From NCBI GenBank assembly GCA_002812745.2, contig NCSJ02000439.1, forward strand, positions 1 to 31,619: a stretch of 31,619 nt of DNA. Direction: 5' to 3'. Below, one piece after another: positions 1 through 13,384 of this stretch (the stretch's first letter is position 1; each line of letters starts with the position of its first letter). The position numbers were made by a program, and so were the translations under genes. Source of the stretch: Scytalidium lignicola (Eukaryota; Ascomycota; Leotiomycetes). The notes under the pieces were generated by a model that was not told the DNA's origin, ran no database searches, and saw nothing but the letters and a program-made list of their open reading frames with translations.

Positions 1-133
1 AGCTAGTGTGTCTGAAGAGAACCTAGAGCGGACAGGGCTTCTCGCATACGACCGAACCGGATCGATATAACCTTCAACGTCTGTCTTCAATTCGACATTC
101 AACTTGTAATCCAATATCAACGTCGTAACCAGG

Positions 134-1880
134 ATGTTACCGTTCAAGGTCATCACAGCTTTAGCAGCGGCATCATCATATGTGCTCGTTGCGTATAAGC
201 CAGATCTGTTACTATTCTTGAGACCAAGCTATATAGGAACCTTCTTCCAGTTATGGATCCTTGAATTTGTAGGCTTCGCTTTTTGGAAAGTCTTTCTATG
301 GCCCAAATTCTTCTCCCCTCTGATAGGTCTACCAGAGCCAACGGGTAATAGCTGGTGGAACGGTCAATATGCCAGGATTTCTGGCGAACCCACGGGTGTA
401 CCTATGACTGACTGGTAGGATCTTTTTGCTCTACGTTATGATGCATACAATAATTAACCTTGCATATAGGGTGAACTCTATCCCAAATGATGGTGTTATT
501 CGATATCTAGGCATTTTGAACTCTGAGCGAGTCCTTATTACCTCGCCAAAAGCAATGAGCGAGGTTTTAACAACCAAGAGCTACGAGTTTATCAAGCCAT
601 CGCAAGTAGTGCGAGGTTTAAGCAGACTTCTTGGCGTTGGAATCTTGTTAGCGGAAGGAGATGAGCATAAAATTCAAAGAAAGAACCTTATGCCAGCATT
701 TGCATTTCGACATATCAAGGACTTGTATCCGGTGTTCTGGGAGCTTTCTCGCGAGGCTGTTACTGCTATGACTGAGGATATCAATACTCAATCTGCAAAT
801 GGCGTGGCATCTAACGACGTAGAGGAATCAGCGGCTACTGCATCGAAAGGTGGAGCTATTATCGAGGCTGGATCTTGGGCTAGTCGGGCAACGTTGGATA
901 TCATCGGTGTTGCTGGGATGGGCCAGAAATTTGGCGCTATTCGTGACCCTCAAACACCTCTTAACAAGACCTACCGTAAGGTCTTCACACCAAACCGTCA
1001 AGCACAGATCCTCGCGATGTTGAATTTGTTCCTTCCAACTTGGTTTGTTCGCAACTTGCCCATCAAGAGAAATGGCGAAGTTGAGGCAGCGGCCGCAGTC
1101 ATCAAGTCAACATGTAGGGGCCTTATCAGAGAAAAGAAAGCTAAGCTCGAAAATAATAAGTTAACGGATGTTGATATCTTGAGTGTTGCTCTCGAAAGCG
1201 GTGGCTTTACTGAAGAAAACCTTGTTAATCAGATGATGACCTTCCTCGCTGCCGGCCACGAAACTACAGCAAGCTCTATGATATGGGCAATATATATGCT
1301 TTGCTTGAACCCCGAGGTTCAAATTAAACTTCGCGAGGAAGTCCGAGACAGGTTGCCCAGTGCTGACGACGATACTAAGGTGACGAACCTTGAGATCGAT
1401 CACATGCCATATCTCAATGCCGTATGCAGTGAGGTCCTTCGATATAACTCTCCTGTTCCTCTCACTCTACGAGAGGCAGCTCACGACACTACAATTGCCG
1501 GACATTATATCCCTAAAGGTTCTCGAATTGTGCTCGCTCCAGCGGCCACCAATAAAGACGAGAATCTTTGGGGTCCTGACGCAAGAACTTTTAACCCTGA
1601 TCGTTGGCTATCTAAAGATGGACAGACATACATTGCCAGCGGTGGGGCTTCAAGTAACTATGCGTTCATGACCTTCTTGCATGGACCTAGGGGTTGTATT
1701 GGACAGGCTTTTGCGAAAGCAGAATTCGCGTGCTTGTTGGCTGCTTGGATTGGCCGGTTTGAGTTTGAGCTTAAGAACAAGGAGGAGATGGATGAGAAGA
1801 AGGTGCTGATTAAGGGTGGTGTTACCTCCAAACCTGCTAAGGGGTTGTGGGTCAAGGTACGAGTTGTTGAAGGATGGTGA
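134..1880 (+). CDS. Cytochrome P450 monooxygenase
   Basis: Two exons, 134-414 and 470-1880, are joined across a 55-nt GT-AG intron inside a TGG codon, giving about 563 residues. The N-terminus has two hydrophobic stretches (about residues 3-28 and 38-56), which suggests an ER-anchored microsomal P450. The catalytic signatures are all present: I-helix AGHETT (355-360), K-helix ExxR as EVLR (415-418), a PERF-like FNPDRW, and the heme loop FLHGPRGCIG with ligand Cys503. The enzyme is therefore probably an active heme-thiolate monooxygenase using a CPR partner. It is neither CYP51 nor CYP61 by its I-helix and heme-loop sequence. I cannot assign a CYP family or substrate. No biosynthetic genes adjoin it, so a secondary-metabolite cluster is not indicated, although the left flank is cut off by the window. 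The start is the first ATG of the frame, shortly after an upstream-leader-like stretch. Confidence 0.93.
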
Positions 1881-2499
1881 TGATTTCTGTTAAAATAATG
1901 GTTGATGATTATGCACTGTCCATTGAAGACCCTTAGTTAGGGTATAATGGTCCATCGCACCCTCCTGTGGGTGTTGGCTAATAATATTTATTTGGTTGAA
2001 TTTATAATATGTATAGGTTTCTGTTTGGATCTTTTTGTTCACCTACATGTGCACATAATGTATTATATGTTAACTGTAGGAAAGGGACTGGCTTACGAAA
2101 GTATATATAGTATGTCTGCTTAAAACTCCTAAATGCATACATGTTTCTATTTTTGATGATAATAATTTGCATGGAAAGTGAGTCCTTTTAAGTGCCGTAT
2201 TTAATCCTGCAATCTAAGATGTGGCCAGAGTAATAATACTTGATACACAGGGTTAGGGAGAATAATGAAGTTGGCATTAGAGATACTGTACAATCTAATG
2301 CCTTATTTTTAAGGTTGTAAACTTCCTGAGGCATACATACCTGGAGGCAACAACTGAGCTTCGCGTGCACCATCAACACCTTAATAATAAGCTCCGACAA
2401 TAGATCTCCGCCGGACAACTCTAGCCCATATTCACCTCATATCCAAGGTCATTTTCTTTTCGAAGACTCTGGGGTATTTCTAGTTAGGGTTTATTCGAT
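1881..2499. other. Intergenic region between the P450 gene and RPT4
   Basis: This 619-bp AT-rich stretch lies between two tandem genes and should hold the 3' end of the P450 transcript and the RPT4 promoter. I see no credible coding sequence. The one point of note is GGAGGCAAC at 2343-2351, about 148 bp before the RPT4 start, which resembles a motif upstream of PRE7 (see findings). Confidence 0.6.
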
Positions 2500-3846
2500 A
2501 TGTCCGGAATCGACGATGAACGTGTAAATGCTCTGGCATCTTTCAAGACGAAGCTACTAGAATCGAGAGAATGGGAGGCAAAGCTTAAGGCGTTACGGTT
2601 AGAGATCAAAGATCTCCAGAAGGAGTTCGATCATACCGAAGACAATATCAAAGCTCTACAAAGCGTTGGCCAGATAATAGGAGAGGTGTTGAAACAGCTT
2701 GATGATGAGAGATGTAAGAGACCGTTCGTTCTGTTGTCGCTGGAGCTCAGTGTTGTACTAACACCACCTTGCTAAGTCATTGTGAAGGCCTCATCTGGGC
2801 CCCGATATGTTGTTGGATGCAGATCGAAAGTCGATAAGGTCAAGTTAAAGCAAGGAACCCGAGTTGCGCTCGACATGACCACGCTCACGATAATGCGAAT
2901 GCTTCCTAGAGAAGTCGACCCACTTGTATATAATATGTCTCTTGAGGATCCAGGACAAGTCAGCTTTGCAGGAATTGGAGGGTTGAATGATCAGATCAGA
3001 GAACTGCGGGAAGTCATCGAACTGCCACTAAAGAATCCGGAGCTGTTCATGAGAGTAGGGATCAAACCACCGAAGGGTGTTCTCTTATATGGGCCTCCAG
3101 GAACAGGGAAAACACTATTAGCGCGTGCTGTTGCCAGCGGTTTGGAAACGAATTTCTTGAAAGGTAAGAACGCCTTGTTTGGATTGTCTCATCTAACATG
3201 CTGACCTATCTTAGTTGTGTCATCTGCAATCGTCGATAAATACATTGGTGAATCTGCACGTCTTATACGGGAAATGTTTGGATATGCTAAGGAGCATGAG
3301 CCCTGTATTATCTTCATGGATGAAATCGATGCTATTGGAGGAAGGAGATTTTCAGAAGGCACTTCGGCTGATCGTGAAATCCAACGGACGTTGATGGAGT
3401 TACTGAACCAGCTTGACGGCTTTGATTATTTGGGAAAGACAAAAATAATCATGGCAACAAATCGACCGGATACACTTGATCCTGCCCTTCTCAGAGCTGG
3501 ACGTCTTGATAGGAAGATTGAAATTCCTTTACCGAATGAGGTCGGAAGATTGGAGATCATGAAGATCCACGCAGCAGGAGTAATCACGGAGGGAAATATT
3601 GACTTTGAGAGTGTGGTAAAAATGAGTGACGGGCTCAATGGTGCTGATTTACGAAACGTTGTAACGGAAGCGTATGTGTAGCCCCCCTGAACCTTTATTT
3701 CTCATAATCTAACTTGACAAAATAGCGGTCTCTTTGCTATCAAAGACTACCGAGATGCGGTCAGCCAAGATGACTTTAACAAAGCTGTTCGCAAGGTAGC
3801 GGAGTCCAAGAAGCTGGAAGGTAAACTTGAATACCAAAAACTCTAA
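2500..3846 (+). CDS. RPT4: 26S proteasome regulatory subunit 10B, AAA ATPase Rpt4
   Basis: Four exons, 2500-2713, 2777-3163, 3215-3671 and 3726-3846, encode about 392 residues (human PSMC6 has 389). Rpt4 is one of six ATPases in the base of the 19S particle that unfold substrates and feed them to the 20S core. The protein has an N-terminal coiled coil (about 15-60), an OB region with RYVVGCR and [15 protein letters not shown], Walker A GPPGTGKT (177-184), Walker B IIFMDEID (232-239) and the arginine fingers of the second region of homology in [10 protein letters not shown] (about 292-301). It ends in YQKL with no HbYX motif, as is usual for Rpt4. All four splice junctions restore sequence conserved from yeast to human. 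PRE4 and PRE7 in the same window encode core-particle subunits of the same machine. Confidence 0.97.
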
Positions 3847-4999
3847 ATAACGGAAGATTATTATCTCTGTTAACCTAAGACCGATGGAGAACCAGACGTC
3901 CGGCTACCTCGGCATGTATAATAGTACTGCATTGGAAGTGTAGTTATACTAGAAGGTCATTGGTCTCCATGTTTATGAAGACCTTGGTGTTATATCTTGA
4001 ATGATGAAACAGATAATTACAGTAGTAGTAAGCTCGTAATATTGGACAAGTATCAAGACCTTGGCTCTTCACACCGATCGGCCTGTCCCATTGTGGTATG
4101 AACTGCGCGATAGACTAACTAATACGAGCCCGTGCCTTGCAGCAAGATATCGTGTTCGGGAGTTAAATACGAACTTAGCTCTCCTAATTCGAAAACCAAC
4201 ATAGTTCTGCGGTACTTGCTCTGGTAGAGGTTTATCTATAAATGCTGGCGTGGGGTGTTTGGTTATTCATGGCTTATTTATTACTGAGTAATCTTACATT
4301 ACAGTACATTACAGTGTTGCATGATATCTTTGGAATGTAAGCTGTAAGCTTCAATTTGGGGGTTTGTTATGGCAACTTCTCCATGATATAAAGTAACGGC
4401 CGGTCTGACTGCTCCCCTGAGTTGGCCATGTTGGTGTTGATCTGAGTGTTAAATATAGGTGCGGGCCCACATACTAAGGGTCTTAGCCCGTGGCTGACGC
4501 TGACCTGGATACCACATGTGGCGCTCTGTACCTGTCGGGCATCTAGGTTAACCCCGTCAGCCCCCCCGTGCATTATCTTCTGGGGATTGAGTTCAGTTGC
4601 TTTTGCCAATCTGTTTTGCAAAGCATAGAAACAGCTCAAATAAGGGATAGTAAAGCCAAGATGTAAGCAAGTCAGCCTCGCGGCCAGCACTAGTAAGAAG
4701 CTTCATGCATGTGCTGGATAGCACAGCCAGTTGCTTACCGCAGAAAAGGCACTGGATCTCAGCCGTACTTTCGTACACACCCCCCAGCAACGCTAGCGTG
4801 TTTGATGCCACGGACACTTCGTTAAATAATGGCGGGCAGAAACCAGCTCAGCAACAGCTCCTCAAGAACTCTCACTCTCTCACTCTGACCTCTCTTTGCA
4901 AATCAATAAATTCTTTTCCCTTCTGTTTCTAATAGCAGAATTTTGAAGGATCCATTGCAATTATCTCTGTTCTCAAATCACAACCCTACAACAGTAACC
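3847..4999. other. Long intergenic region between RPT4 and GFA1
   Basis: No supportable gene is present in these 1153 bp. The right end (about 4865-4930) is rich in CT runs such as CTCACTCTCTCACTCTGACC, which in filamentous fungi often lie just before transcription start sites, so it is probably the GFA1 core promoter and leader. Small open frames here, such as 4446-4628 and 4705-4932, have no recognisable protein character. A perfect 10-bp tandem duplication lies at 4296-4315. Confidence 0.55.
4296..4315. repeat. Short direct repeat (2 x 10 bp)
   Basis: The unit ACATTACAGT occurs twice in perfect tandem in the RPT4-GFA1 intergenic region. It is too short to indicate a mobile element and is probably replication slippage or a doubled protein-binding site. 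Confidence 0.6.
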
Positions 5000-7354
<2,355 letters not shown>

Positions 7355-7621
7355 ATATGATAAATGGCCTGAGGTTATAGCTTTGTTTCTTGTTATGATT
7401 AGCGCGTGGGTAACGAAAATCTGGAATAAATCAAGGGGGCTTGTGTTTTGCTTTAGATAATATTTTATGCAGACGAGGGGTAGCTAGTTTAATGAACTAT
7501 TATGTGTTACCCACTAAGTGCCTACGGTCAATATTCTGGCCGAAGAATTGCTTAACAGCTCTATCATTATGTTTTATGCCATTGCTTAATAGTACACGCA
7601 ATAGTAGTTGCATTGCTAATA

Positions 7622-8518
7622 TTAATTGACTTGCGTTCCATATCCACGAATGCGATCTGCAAACGCCCAGCTCTGGTTTTCCAACTTCTCATTTTCCTTG
7701 AGATCAATATTATCCTTCTTAACTATCGCAATGGAGTAGGTGTCCAAACTTCTTGCATCTCTATAGAATAGCACTTTCATACTCTCCTTTACTACCTCCA
7801 CGGCTTGCTCCTCTGTTAACTGCGACGCAGCTTCCTCATCAGGGGCTACCTGTCTCAATATTGGCTGAGCTAAGTGAGCGCCAAAACCTGTGGCCAAACT
7901 CGGCGAACTGAAGGTTGTGCCCAGTAAATCAGCGCTCGCTAAGAACGGCTTGCCAGCCTCATCGAATCCGGCGACCAATATTTGGTTCCACAGAGGATTC
8001 ATATCGGATCGGCGCTTGTAGAAGACCTTTGAGAGATAGGTGTGAAGGTTTTGGGCGTTCAACGTGTGTCCTTTAGCACCATATTGTTCTTCGATATCAA
8101 GGGAGTTGAGGAGGCGGTCTAGGTATTGCATATCTGATACGTCTCCTCCAAAACCAACAACCGATGAGGCAGAGAACTCACGAAGACGTTTGACGTCTCT
8201 AAATCTAGCGAGAGAGCCATATGAAGCTGTGAAAGTGGAATTCGTTAGATCTTAAAACATATGAACCTTAGATTGAGATTATGTACCCAGATTGTCTGCA
8301 GCAATAACAACACCATCCTTAAATTTCAGAGCTACTACTGATGTACCGGTCACGACTGGCGATTGTGTATGTTGATTTGGTCCATTGCTCTGGATGTATG
8401 AACCGTCATATGCACCATATACATCGTCCCTAGGCTAAAGCATTATCAGCAAAATGATCAATATTCCGAAGGTATCGACTAAACTTACCCGGCCCCAAGC
8501 TTGTGGAAGATGATTCAT
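7622..8518 (-). CDS. PRE4: 20S proteasome subunit beta7 (Pre4/PSMB4 type)
   Basis: Three exons on the minus strand, 8489-8518, 8287-8434 and 7622-8226, encode about 260 residues (yeast Pre4 has 266). The product starts [19 protein letters not shown], matching the Pre4 propeptide, followed by [32 protein letters not shown] and [10 protein letters not shown], and ends RGYGTQ plus two residues. Beta7 is a structural, catalytically silent member of the core-particle beta ring; its C-terminal tail helps lock the two half-proteasomes together. The second-exon acceptor is the first of two AGs (TTTAG before CCTAG); only the first keeps the frame and the conserved PRDD. The gene is convergent with GFA1 (267 bp apart) and divergent from the HCNGP gene (226 bp apart). 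Confidence 0.96.
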
Positions 8519-8744
8519 CTTGAGAATGAGTTGTTTGATTTGGTATTTGTAGAAGTTTTAAAGTTATTAGTGCGGAATGACGAGGGTTAATAGAGAGATA
8601 ATGTAAAGATGTGAATATAGCTAGGCAGCTCGACGCGCAACAGCTCTGTGACGCGTTGCGGCCTCAGGCTACATATAGCTTAATTACCATACAACGGACC
8701 AGTCTCGGAAACAAAAATAGGTTCCAAAATCAAATTATTACGCA
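8519..8744. promoter_or_regulatory. Divergent promoter region, PRE4 / HCNGP-family gene
   Basis: These 226 bp separate two outward-facing start codons, so both promoters and leaders must lie here or overlap the genes. No consensus element is certain. GTTGCGGCCT at 8655-8664, read on the PRE4 strand, is a gapped relative of the AGGCAAC motif seen before RPT4 and PRE7, at a similar distance from the start (136 bp). Confidence 0.5.
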
Positions 8745-9705
8745 ATGGCCGGATTGGTCGATTATGGGAGTAGTGGAGAAGAAGACAATAAGGAATTAGA
8801 ATTCTCGAACGTAAGTCATCCTGCTATGCATTTAATCCGGAGGATTTTGGCTGACGATATAGGCTTAGATTGATAAACACGATCCGAGATCCAGTTCTGT
8901 TACAAATGGCACAACGTTTGGTGGGAATTTCTGTAACATGTGTAAATGTGTTACTGTTTCTAATTCGTTCACAGAAACCCAAGCAAACGGGAAGAAGCCA
9001 GAAGAGGAAGAGAGCGCAGCGCCAGAGCCAGTGACTTCGTCCAATATAGCTGATCCGCCTCTTGTCGGCCCAGTGTTTGAACCCACAGCAGTGCCTGATC
9101 TCTCAATGTCAGAGATACTTGATGAAGGAGAGGCTCCACAATCCCCTTACTGTACAAACCGAGCCTTGCTTCGAAACCTTACGCTACCTACGACCCCCAA
9201 TTATGACATTCCTCCTTCGCCGCCGGGATCACCTGCAGGAAGCACGGATTCAAAATTCAAGCACTTTTTAGAGTTAAAAAAGCAAGGGACGCACTTTAAC
9301 GAGAAGCTAGCACGATCTTCAGCGCTGAAGAATCCTAGCTTGATGCAGAAACTTATGGATTTTGCAGATGTGAGCGAGACTGGTCAGTACTCGACGACAT
9401 TACCTCACGAGCTCTGGAATCCAAAGGCCTTTCCCGAATACGCATACAAGGAAGAACTCGGGAGAAGCCAAAAGACAGTTCTGAAGAAAAAGGAAGAGGA
9501 GAAGGCGAGAGGGCACAGGGAAACAGTTGAGTTCGTGCCGGCGACCATCTCAACCAACTCGAGTCGCGGCGGTACACCTGCTGCTACGGGAGGGCGAGGT
9601 GGCCAGATGAGCGCTGCAGAACGGATCATGGCAGGTCTTGATCGCGGCCGCTCGAACTCACCACAGGTACAAGGCGTGAAAAGAAAGACCAGGTTTGATA
9701 GTTGA
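8745..9705 (+). CDS. HCNGP/SAP30BP-family nuclear protein
   Basis: The preferred model has exons 8745-8810, 8869-8920 and 8975-9705 and about 282 residues. The N-terminus MAGLVDYGSSGEED is the typical opening of the HCNGP (SAP30-binding protein) family. The family domain lies around residues 155-220, with NPSLMQKLMDFADVSETGQY, LWNPKAF and YKEELGRSQKTVLKKKEEEK. The middle is Pro/Ser-rich and the tail has a short Gly/Arg patch. Animal members bind SAP30 and have been linked to transcriptional repression and to splicing of short introns; the fungal role is unclear. The second intron (8921-8974, 54 nt, weak GTGGGA donor, good TTCACAG acceptor) is a multiple of three without a stop, so reading through would add a Cys-rich 18-residue insert. 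I favour splicing because that insert looks non-coding. Confidence 0.85.
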
Positions 9706-10636
9706 ATGGGTTCACTTGCGCCAAAGTAATGAGCACTCGAAAGGCATATCACCTGCTTGGCGAGTGTTGGGCTACCTGCCTAATATGTACTGCCAACACG
9801 CTCATGCAGACCAGATGGTTTTCTGGTTGCTCCGGGTGTAGCAGGTCGGTGGGCCTGAGCATCAGACTTGATAAGATGACTGTGACAAGTCAAGAGTCAT
9901 TCTCCGAGTTATATGTAACGATTGCCTATCAGACTTTCAGGTCACAGGATATTAAGCGCAAGAAGCGCGAACCACGGTACCAACGTGCTAGTACAACAGG
10001 ATGTTGTGTACGTCCGTACAAAGGGCACTTTAGCTGGTTGCACTGAGGATGCTGTCGGCTGACGGCCCCACCAACAGTTATGGTAGGCAGCTCAATGCAG
10101 TCACTTGACGTGCATAATCTCTGCGCGCTCATGTGAATGAAAAGTCCACTCGAATATATAAAATGCCTCGTGCTATCTAAGTGATTCTTGCTGCCTGTTT
10201 TTTGAGCTGCTGTTGGGCTCCTAAAAACGACGTTTATATTTTTTTCCCTTGGCATTTCTGTTCCCCCTCCTCGAGTTTCTTCTGCCGGGAGATCTGAAGG
10301 TACCCGTGCCAAGCCGAGCTCTCGCCTTTCAACTGCAGCCTTGCTAGTTCCGCTTCCCCAGTCACCCACGCCTGGACGCGACTCGGGATGCTTACTCCGA
10401 TCCATTGGTTTTCTTATGGTTGATTAATTACTGTACCTTCCTTGAATTGCAACAAAAAATTGAAGCCCTTGCTTTGCCCCCAACTGCCTCGGGCCAAGTA
10501 ATTGCAAGACTATTGATCATTCGGGCATCCGCTATTTGAAAAATCAAAGTCGTACAGTTACTTGAGCGCTTTGCTTCTTTTCTAGGGAAGTACTGTAGTC
10601 CAATTGCTTCAGGTCATCCCTGGCCCGTGGGTAAAC
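9706..10636. other. Intergenic region and probable leader of the checkpoint kinase gene
   Basis: These 931 bp lie between tandem genes. Open frames occur on both strands (for example 9702-10046 and 9929-10405) but overlap one another, have no family resemblance and show irregular composition, so I do not call them. Pyrimidine-rich tracts around 10190-10290 look like a fungal promoter or leader. An ACGCG core occurs in GGACGCGACT at about 10373-10382; it resembles an MCB half-site but is weak evidence by itself. Confidence 0.5.
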
Positions 10637-12798
10637 ATGGCTCCACGTGAAAAGAGCCAGTTGAAACGGGGACGGGTAAATGCTCAATATCAACTTTTGC
10701 CTTGTATCGGTGACACTGACTAGATAATCAGGGCGGCGCTGCGGAAGAGGAGAGGGATGCTTCGAAAAAACCACGTCGCTCAGAGCGGCTTTCGCAGCAC
10801 CAAAACACCCCTGTCTCCCAAAGACAACATCTGCCTTCCCCAATTACTCAAGACGAGTCGCTCTCTTCAAGTGAAGCTTATAAAGAGGGAACTGCTACAC
10901 CACCAGAGGCCAGCCAGATACATCATCGGGAACAAGACACTGTCGGCCGTGACGCACAGCCTTTCTCATCCCCGCCACAAGACACCCAAGCTTTCTCACA
11001 ATTCATTTATCCTCCTTCCGATGTGTTTGCAGATGACAAGGATGAGGTGGCAGAGGGTGTCTGGGGTTACTTGCTTCCGCTGGATTTGAAGTATGGTAAG
11101 TCTTTGGTTTTGAAGAAGCGAAGTGACTGTTCCTCAGAGGAACCGAAAACCGGTGGAAAAGATGGTGGTGACAAACGAACCAAAAGCAAGGGTAAAAACC
11201 AGACCAAAGAGGAGGAAACTCCGACAAAAAAGGGTGGAATATCTTCAGGAAGATATTTAATAGGTCGTCACCCTGAATGTGGTAAGTTATGCCGTATAAG
11301 TTCCTATGTACTGAGCTAATTAACTTGCTAGATCTTATAATTGATGATCCAATCGTTTCTAACAGACATTGTCTTATCTTTACTGAAAACAAGGGAGGCG
11401 ATACTGTTGCTGTTATCGAGGATGTATCCGCAAATGGTACATTTGTCAATGACCACCTAATCGGTCGGAATAACCGCCGGGAGCTCCAAGACCAAGATGA
11501 GATTACCATTTTAGACAAAGCGAGGTTCGTTTTTAGATATCCAAAGAATCGGAATACAAGCGCTTTCTCGCAGCAATATACGCTTTTAGAGAAGCTGGGA
11601 AAGGGGCATTTTGCCGAAGTTTTCTTATGTGTAGAGAAAGCAACTGGCCAACGTTATGCTGTCAAGATATTTACAGGCGTGGAGGATAGATCAAAGAATG
11701 ATGGTTTGCAGCAGGAAATTGCTGTGTTAATGGGCGTGAACCATCCAAACATGCTCTGTCTGAAAGATACTTTTTACGAGCCTAAAGCAGTATACCTCAT
11801 TCTGGAGCTTGCGCCCGAAGGAGAACTGTTCAATTGGATTGTGATGAAGCAGAAGCTAACTGAAGATGAAACAAGAAAAGTCTTCTTGCAACTCTTCCAT
11901 GGAGTAAAGTACCTTGTAAGTATATTGGTTGATCCAACGTTTTTAACATCTACTAATACATTCCCAGCATGAGCGAGGTATTGTCCATCGAGATATTAAG
12001 CCAGAGAATATCTTACTTACTGATAAGAATCTTCATGTCAAGCTGGCTGATTTTGGCCTAGCCAAGATCATTGGAGAGGAATCCTTCACGACAACACTCT
12101 GTGGAACACCTAGCTATGTCGCGCCTGAAATTCTTGAGGACACGAAGCACCGGCGCTACACAAAGGCTGTTGATATCTGGTCCTTAGGAGTAGTCCTTTA
12201 TATCTGCCTGTGTGGATTTCCTCCATTCTCTGACGAGCTTTACTCTCGGGAAAATCCCTATTCCTTGACCCAGCAAATAAAACAAGGCCGATTTGACTAT
12301 CCATCTCCATACTGGGATTCTGTTGGGGACCCAGCCCTTGATCTTATTGATCGAATGTTAACTGTTGATGTTGACAAGCGTTATACAATTGATGACTGTT
12401 TAGAGCATCCTTGGACAACTCAAAGGCCGTTGAACCTCAATGACAGCACGGATGGTCTTGTTGGTGGACTAGCTGGCCTTGATTTCAGCAAGCGAAAGAT
12501 GGCACGAGAACGAACGTTGCTTAGTAGCATTAATGATATCAAAGTCACGCGTGTGATTGATACACAAAATGATAAAACTCCAGTGAAGGTATACGTTAAA
12601 AATCCAAACGCAGGACCTCACAGAGTCAACAATGCGATTCAGCCAAACTCCAAGAGCACCCCTACTAAAGGGGCTCCAGCTGCTCCTAAAGAAGCAACGC
12701 CTGCCTCAAACCGCAAACCAAAGGAGTTTATGGCCCTAGGTGGCAAGGGTGACCAAGAGCTTTATGAGGAGGACGATGATGGGAGTAAATACTCTTGA
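10637..12798 (+). CDS. FHA-domain checkpoint kinase, Chk2/Rad53/Cds1 family (PRD-4 type)
   Basis: Four exons, 10637-10675, 10732-11281, 11332-11915 and 11968-12798, encode about 667 residues. The N-terminal 103 residues hold seven SQ/TQ pairs (S7, S34, S42, T52, S74, T98, S102), an ATM/ATR-type target cluster, plus a basic KKPRRSER stretch that could be an NLS. A single FHA domain follows, with GRH (191-193), SNRH (206-209) and NGTFVN (231-236). The Ser/Thr kinase domain (about 279-541) has GKGHFAEV, Lys308, HRDIKPEN (398-405, Asp400), DFG (419-421) and APE (443-445). The C-tail is basic with an acidic end. By family knowledge, it relays DNA-damage signals to cell-cycle control; the Neurospora orthologue PRD-4 also resets the circadian clock. 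Having one FHA rather than two fits Cds1/PRD-4 better than yeast Rad53. Confidence 0.95.
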
Positions 12799-13384
12799 AA
12801 ATTGGTGGGTTAACTACCAATGGATAGAGACCATCGATGAATTCTGCTTAGCCATCTCGTTCACTTTCCTGTGACGGGGTTTTGTGCCAAAGGCGTATGC
12901 TTCAGTTCATTGACGTTGTTTCATGAGTTATATGAAAGTCTGCCATTTACTGGATATTGTACTATTTCTAATTTGCATTCTGTATATATATAAACTTTTG
13001 CGGGATCGGTTGGTCAGATTAAAGGACTGGAGAAAAAAAACTGGACGGTGTTCCAAATCACGGTCTGGGCGCATGGTTGAAGTCAGACAATTAAAAAGAA
13101 TTTGGATTCATTCGTTGCTTTTTCTTGAATGTGATGTGGGTATTGTATACATGATTTTTTGTAAGCATATGGTTGGCTCTCGCCATGAATGCCGTTACTC
13201 TATGCTCATTGCAAGACACAGACATACAATTTGCCCGCCAAGGCCCCAAAACTCCATGTATGTCCCAGTTATATCTACAGGTCATTGCTCATGCCTATGC
13301 GCCAATGAAGACTCCAACCCCCAGTATTCTACAAAACCCCATACTTTTTGTTACATAAAGAAATAAAGATGAAGCGGGGATATA
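12799..13384. other. 3' flank between convergent genes
   Basis: These 586 bp separate the 3' ends of the kinase gene and MDM31. The sequence is AT-rich, with a TATATATATAAA run near 12981 and poly-A tracts, and should contain both polyadenylation regions. Open frames such as 12923-13366 have no protein-like character. I see nothing else in it. Confidence 0.6.

Noticed and set aside
1929..1945. TTAGTTAGGG as a telomere-like tract
   Set aside because: A single degenerate unit; no array of TTAGGG repeats is present here or elsewhere in the window.
4446..4932. Small open frames (60 and 75 codons) upstream of GFA1, considered as regulatory uORFs
   Set aside because: No protein-like composition, and the CT-rich tract at about 4865-4930 suggests transcription starts near or after it, which would leave most of these frames outside the mRNA.
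3847..4999. A glmS-like metabolite-sensing RNA ahead of GFA1
   Set aside because: glmS ribozymes are bacterial; I see no matching core here and the fungal gene has an ordinary promoter-like upstream region.
8933..8974. Alternative 42-nt intron with a GTAACA donor in the HCNGP gene
   Set aside because: Joining at this donor creates a TAA stop at the junction, so it cannot give the full protein.
9702..10405. Open frames of 114 codons (+) and 158 codons (-) between the HCNGP gene and the kinase gene
   Set aside because: They overlap in part on opposite strands, resemble no family, and lie where the kinase leader and the HCNGP 3' end are expected.
11096..11101. GTAAGT inside exon 2 of the kinase gene, considered as an intron donor
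   Set aside because: Reading straight through gives YGKSLVLKKR, which fits the family sequence at the FHA entrance, and no good acceptor keeps the frame.
12923..13366. 147-codon open frame between convergent genes
   Set aside because: Irregular residue mix with repeated basic and Cys/His runs from AT-rich 3' flank, no homologue recognised and no splice logic.
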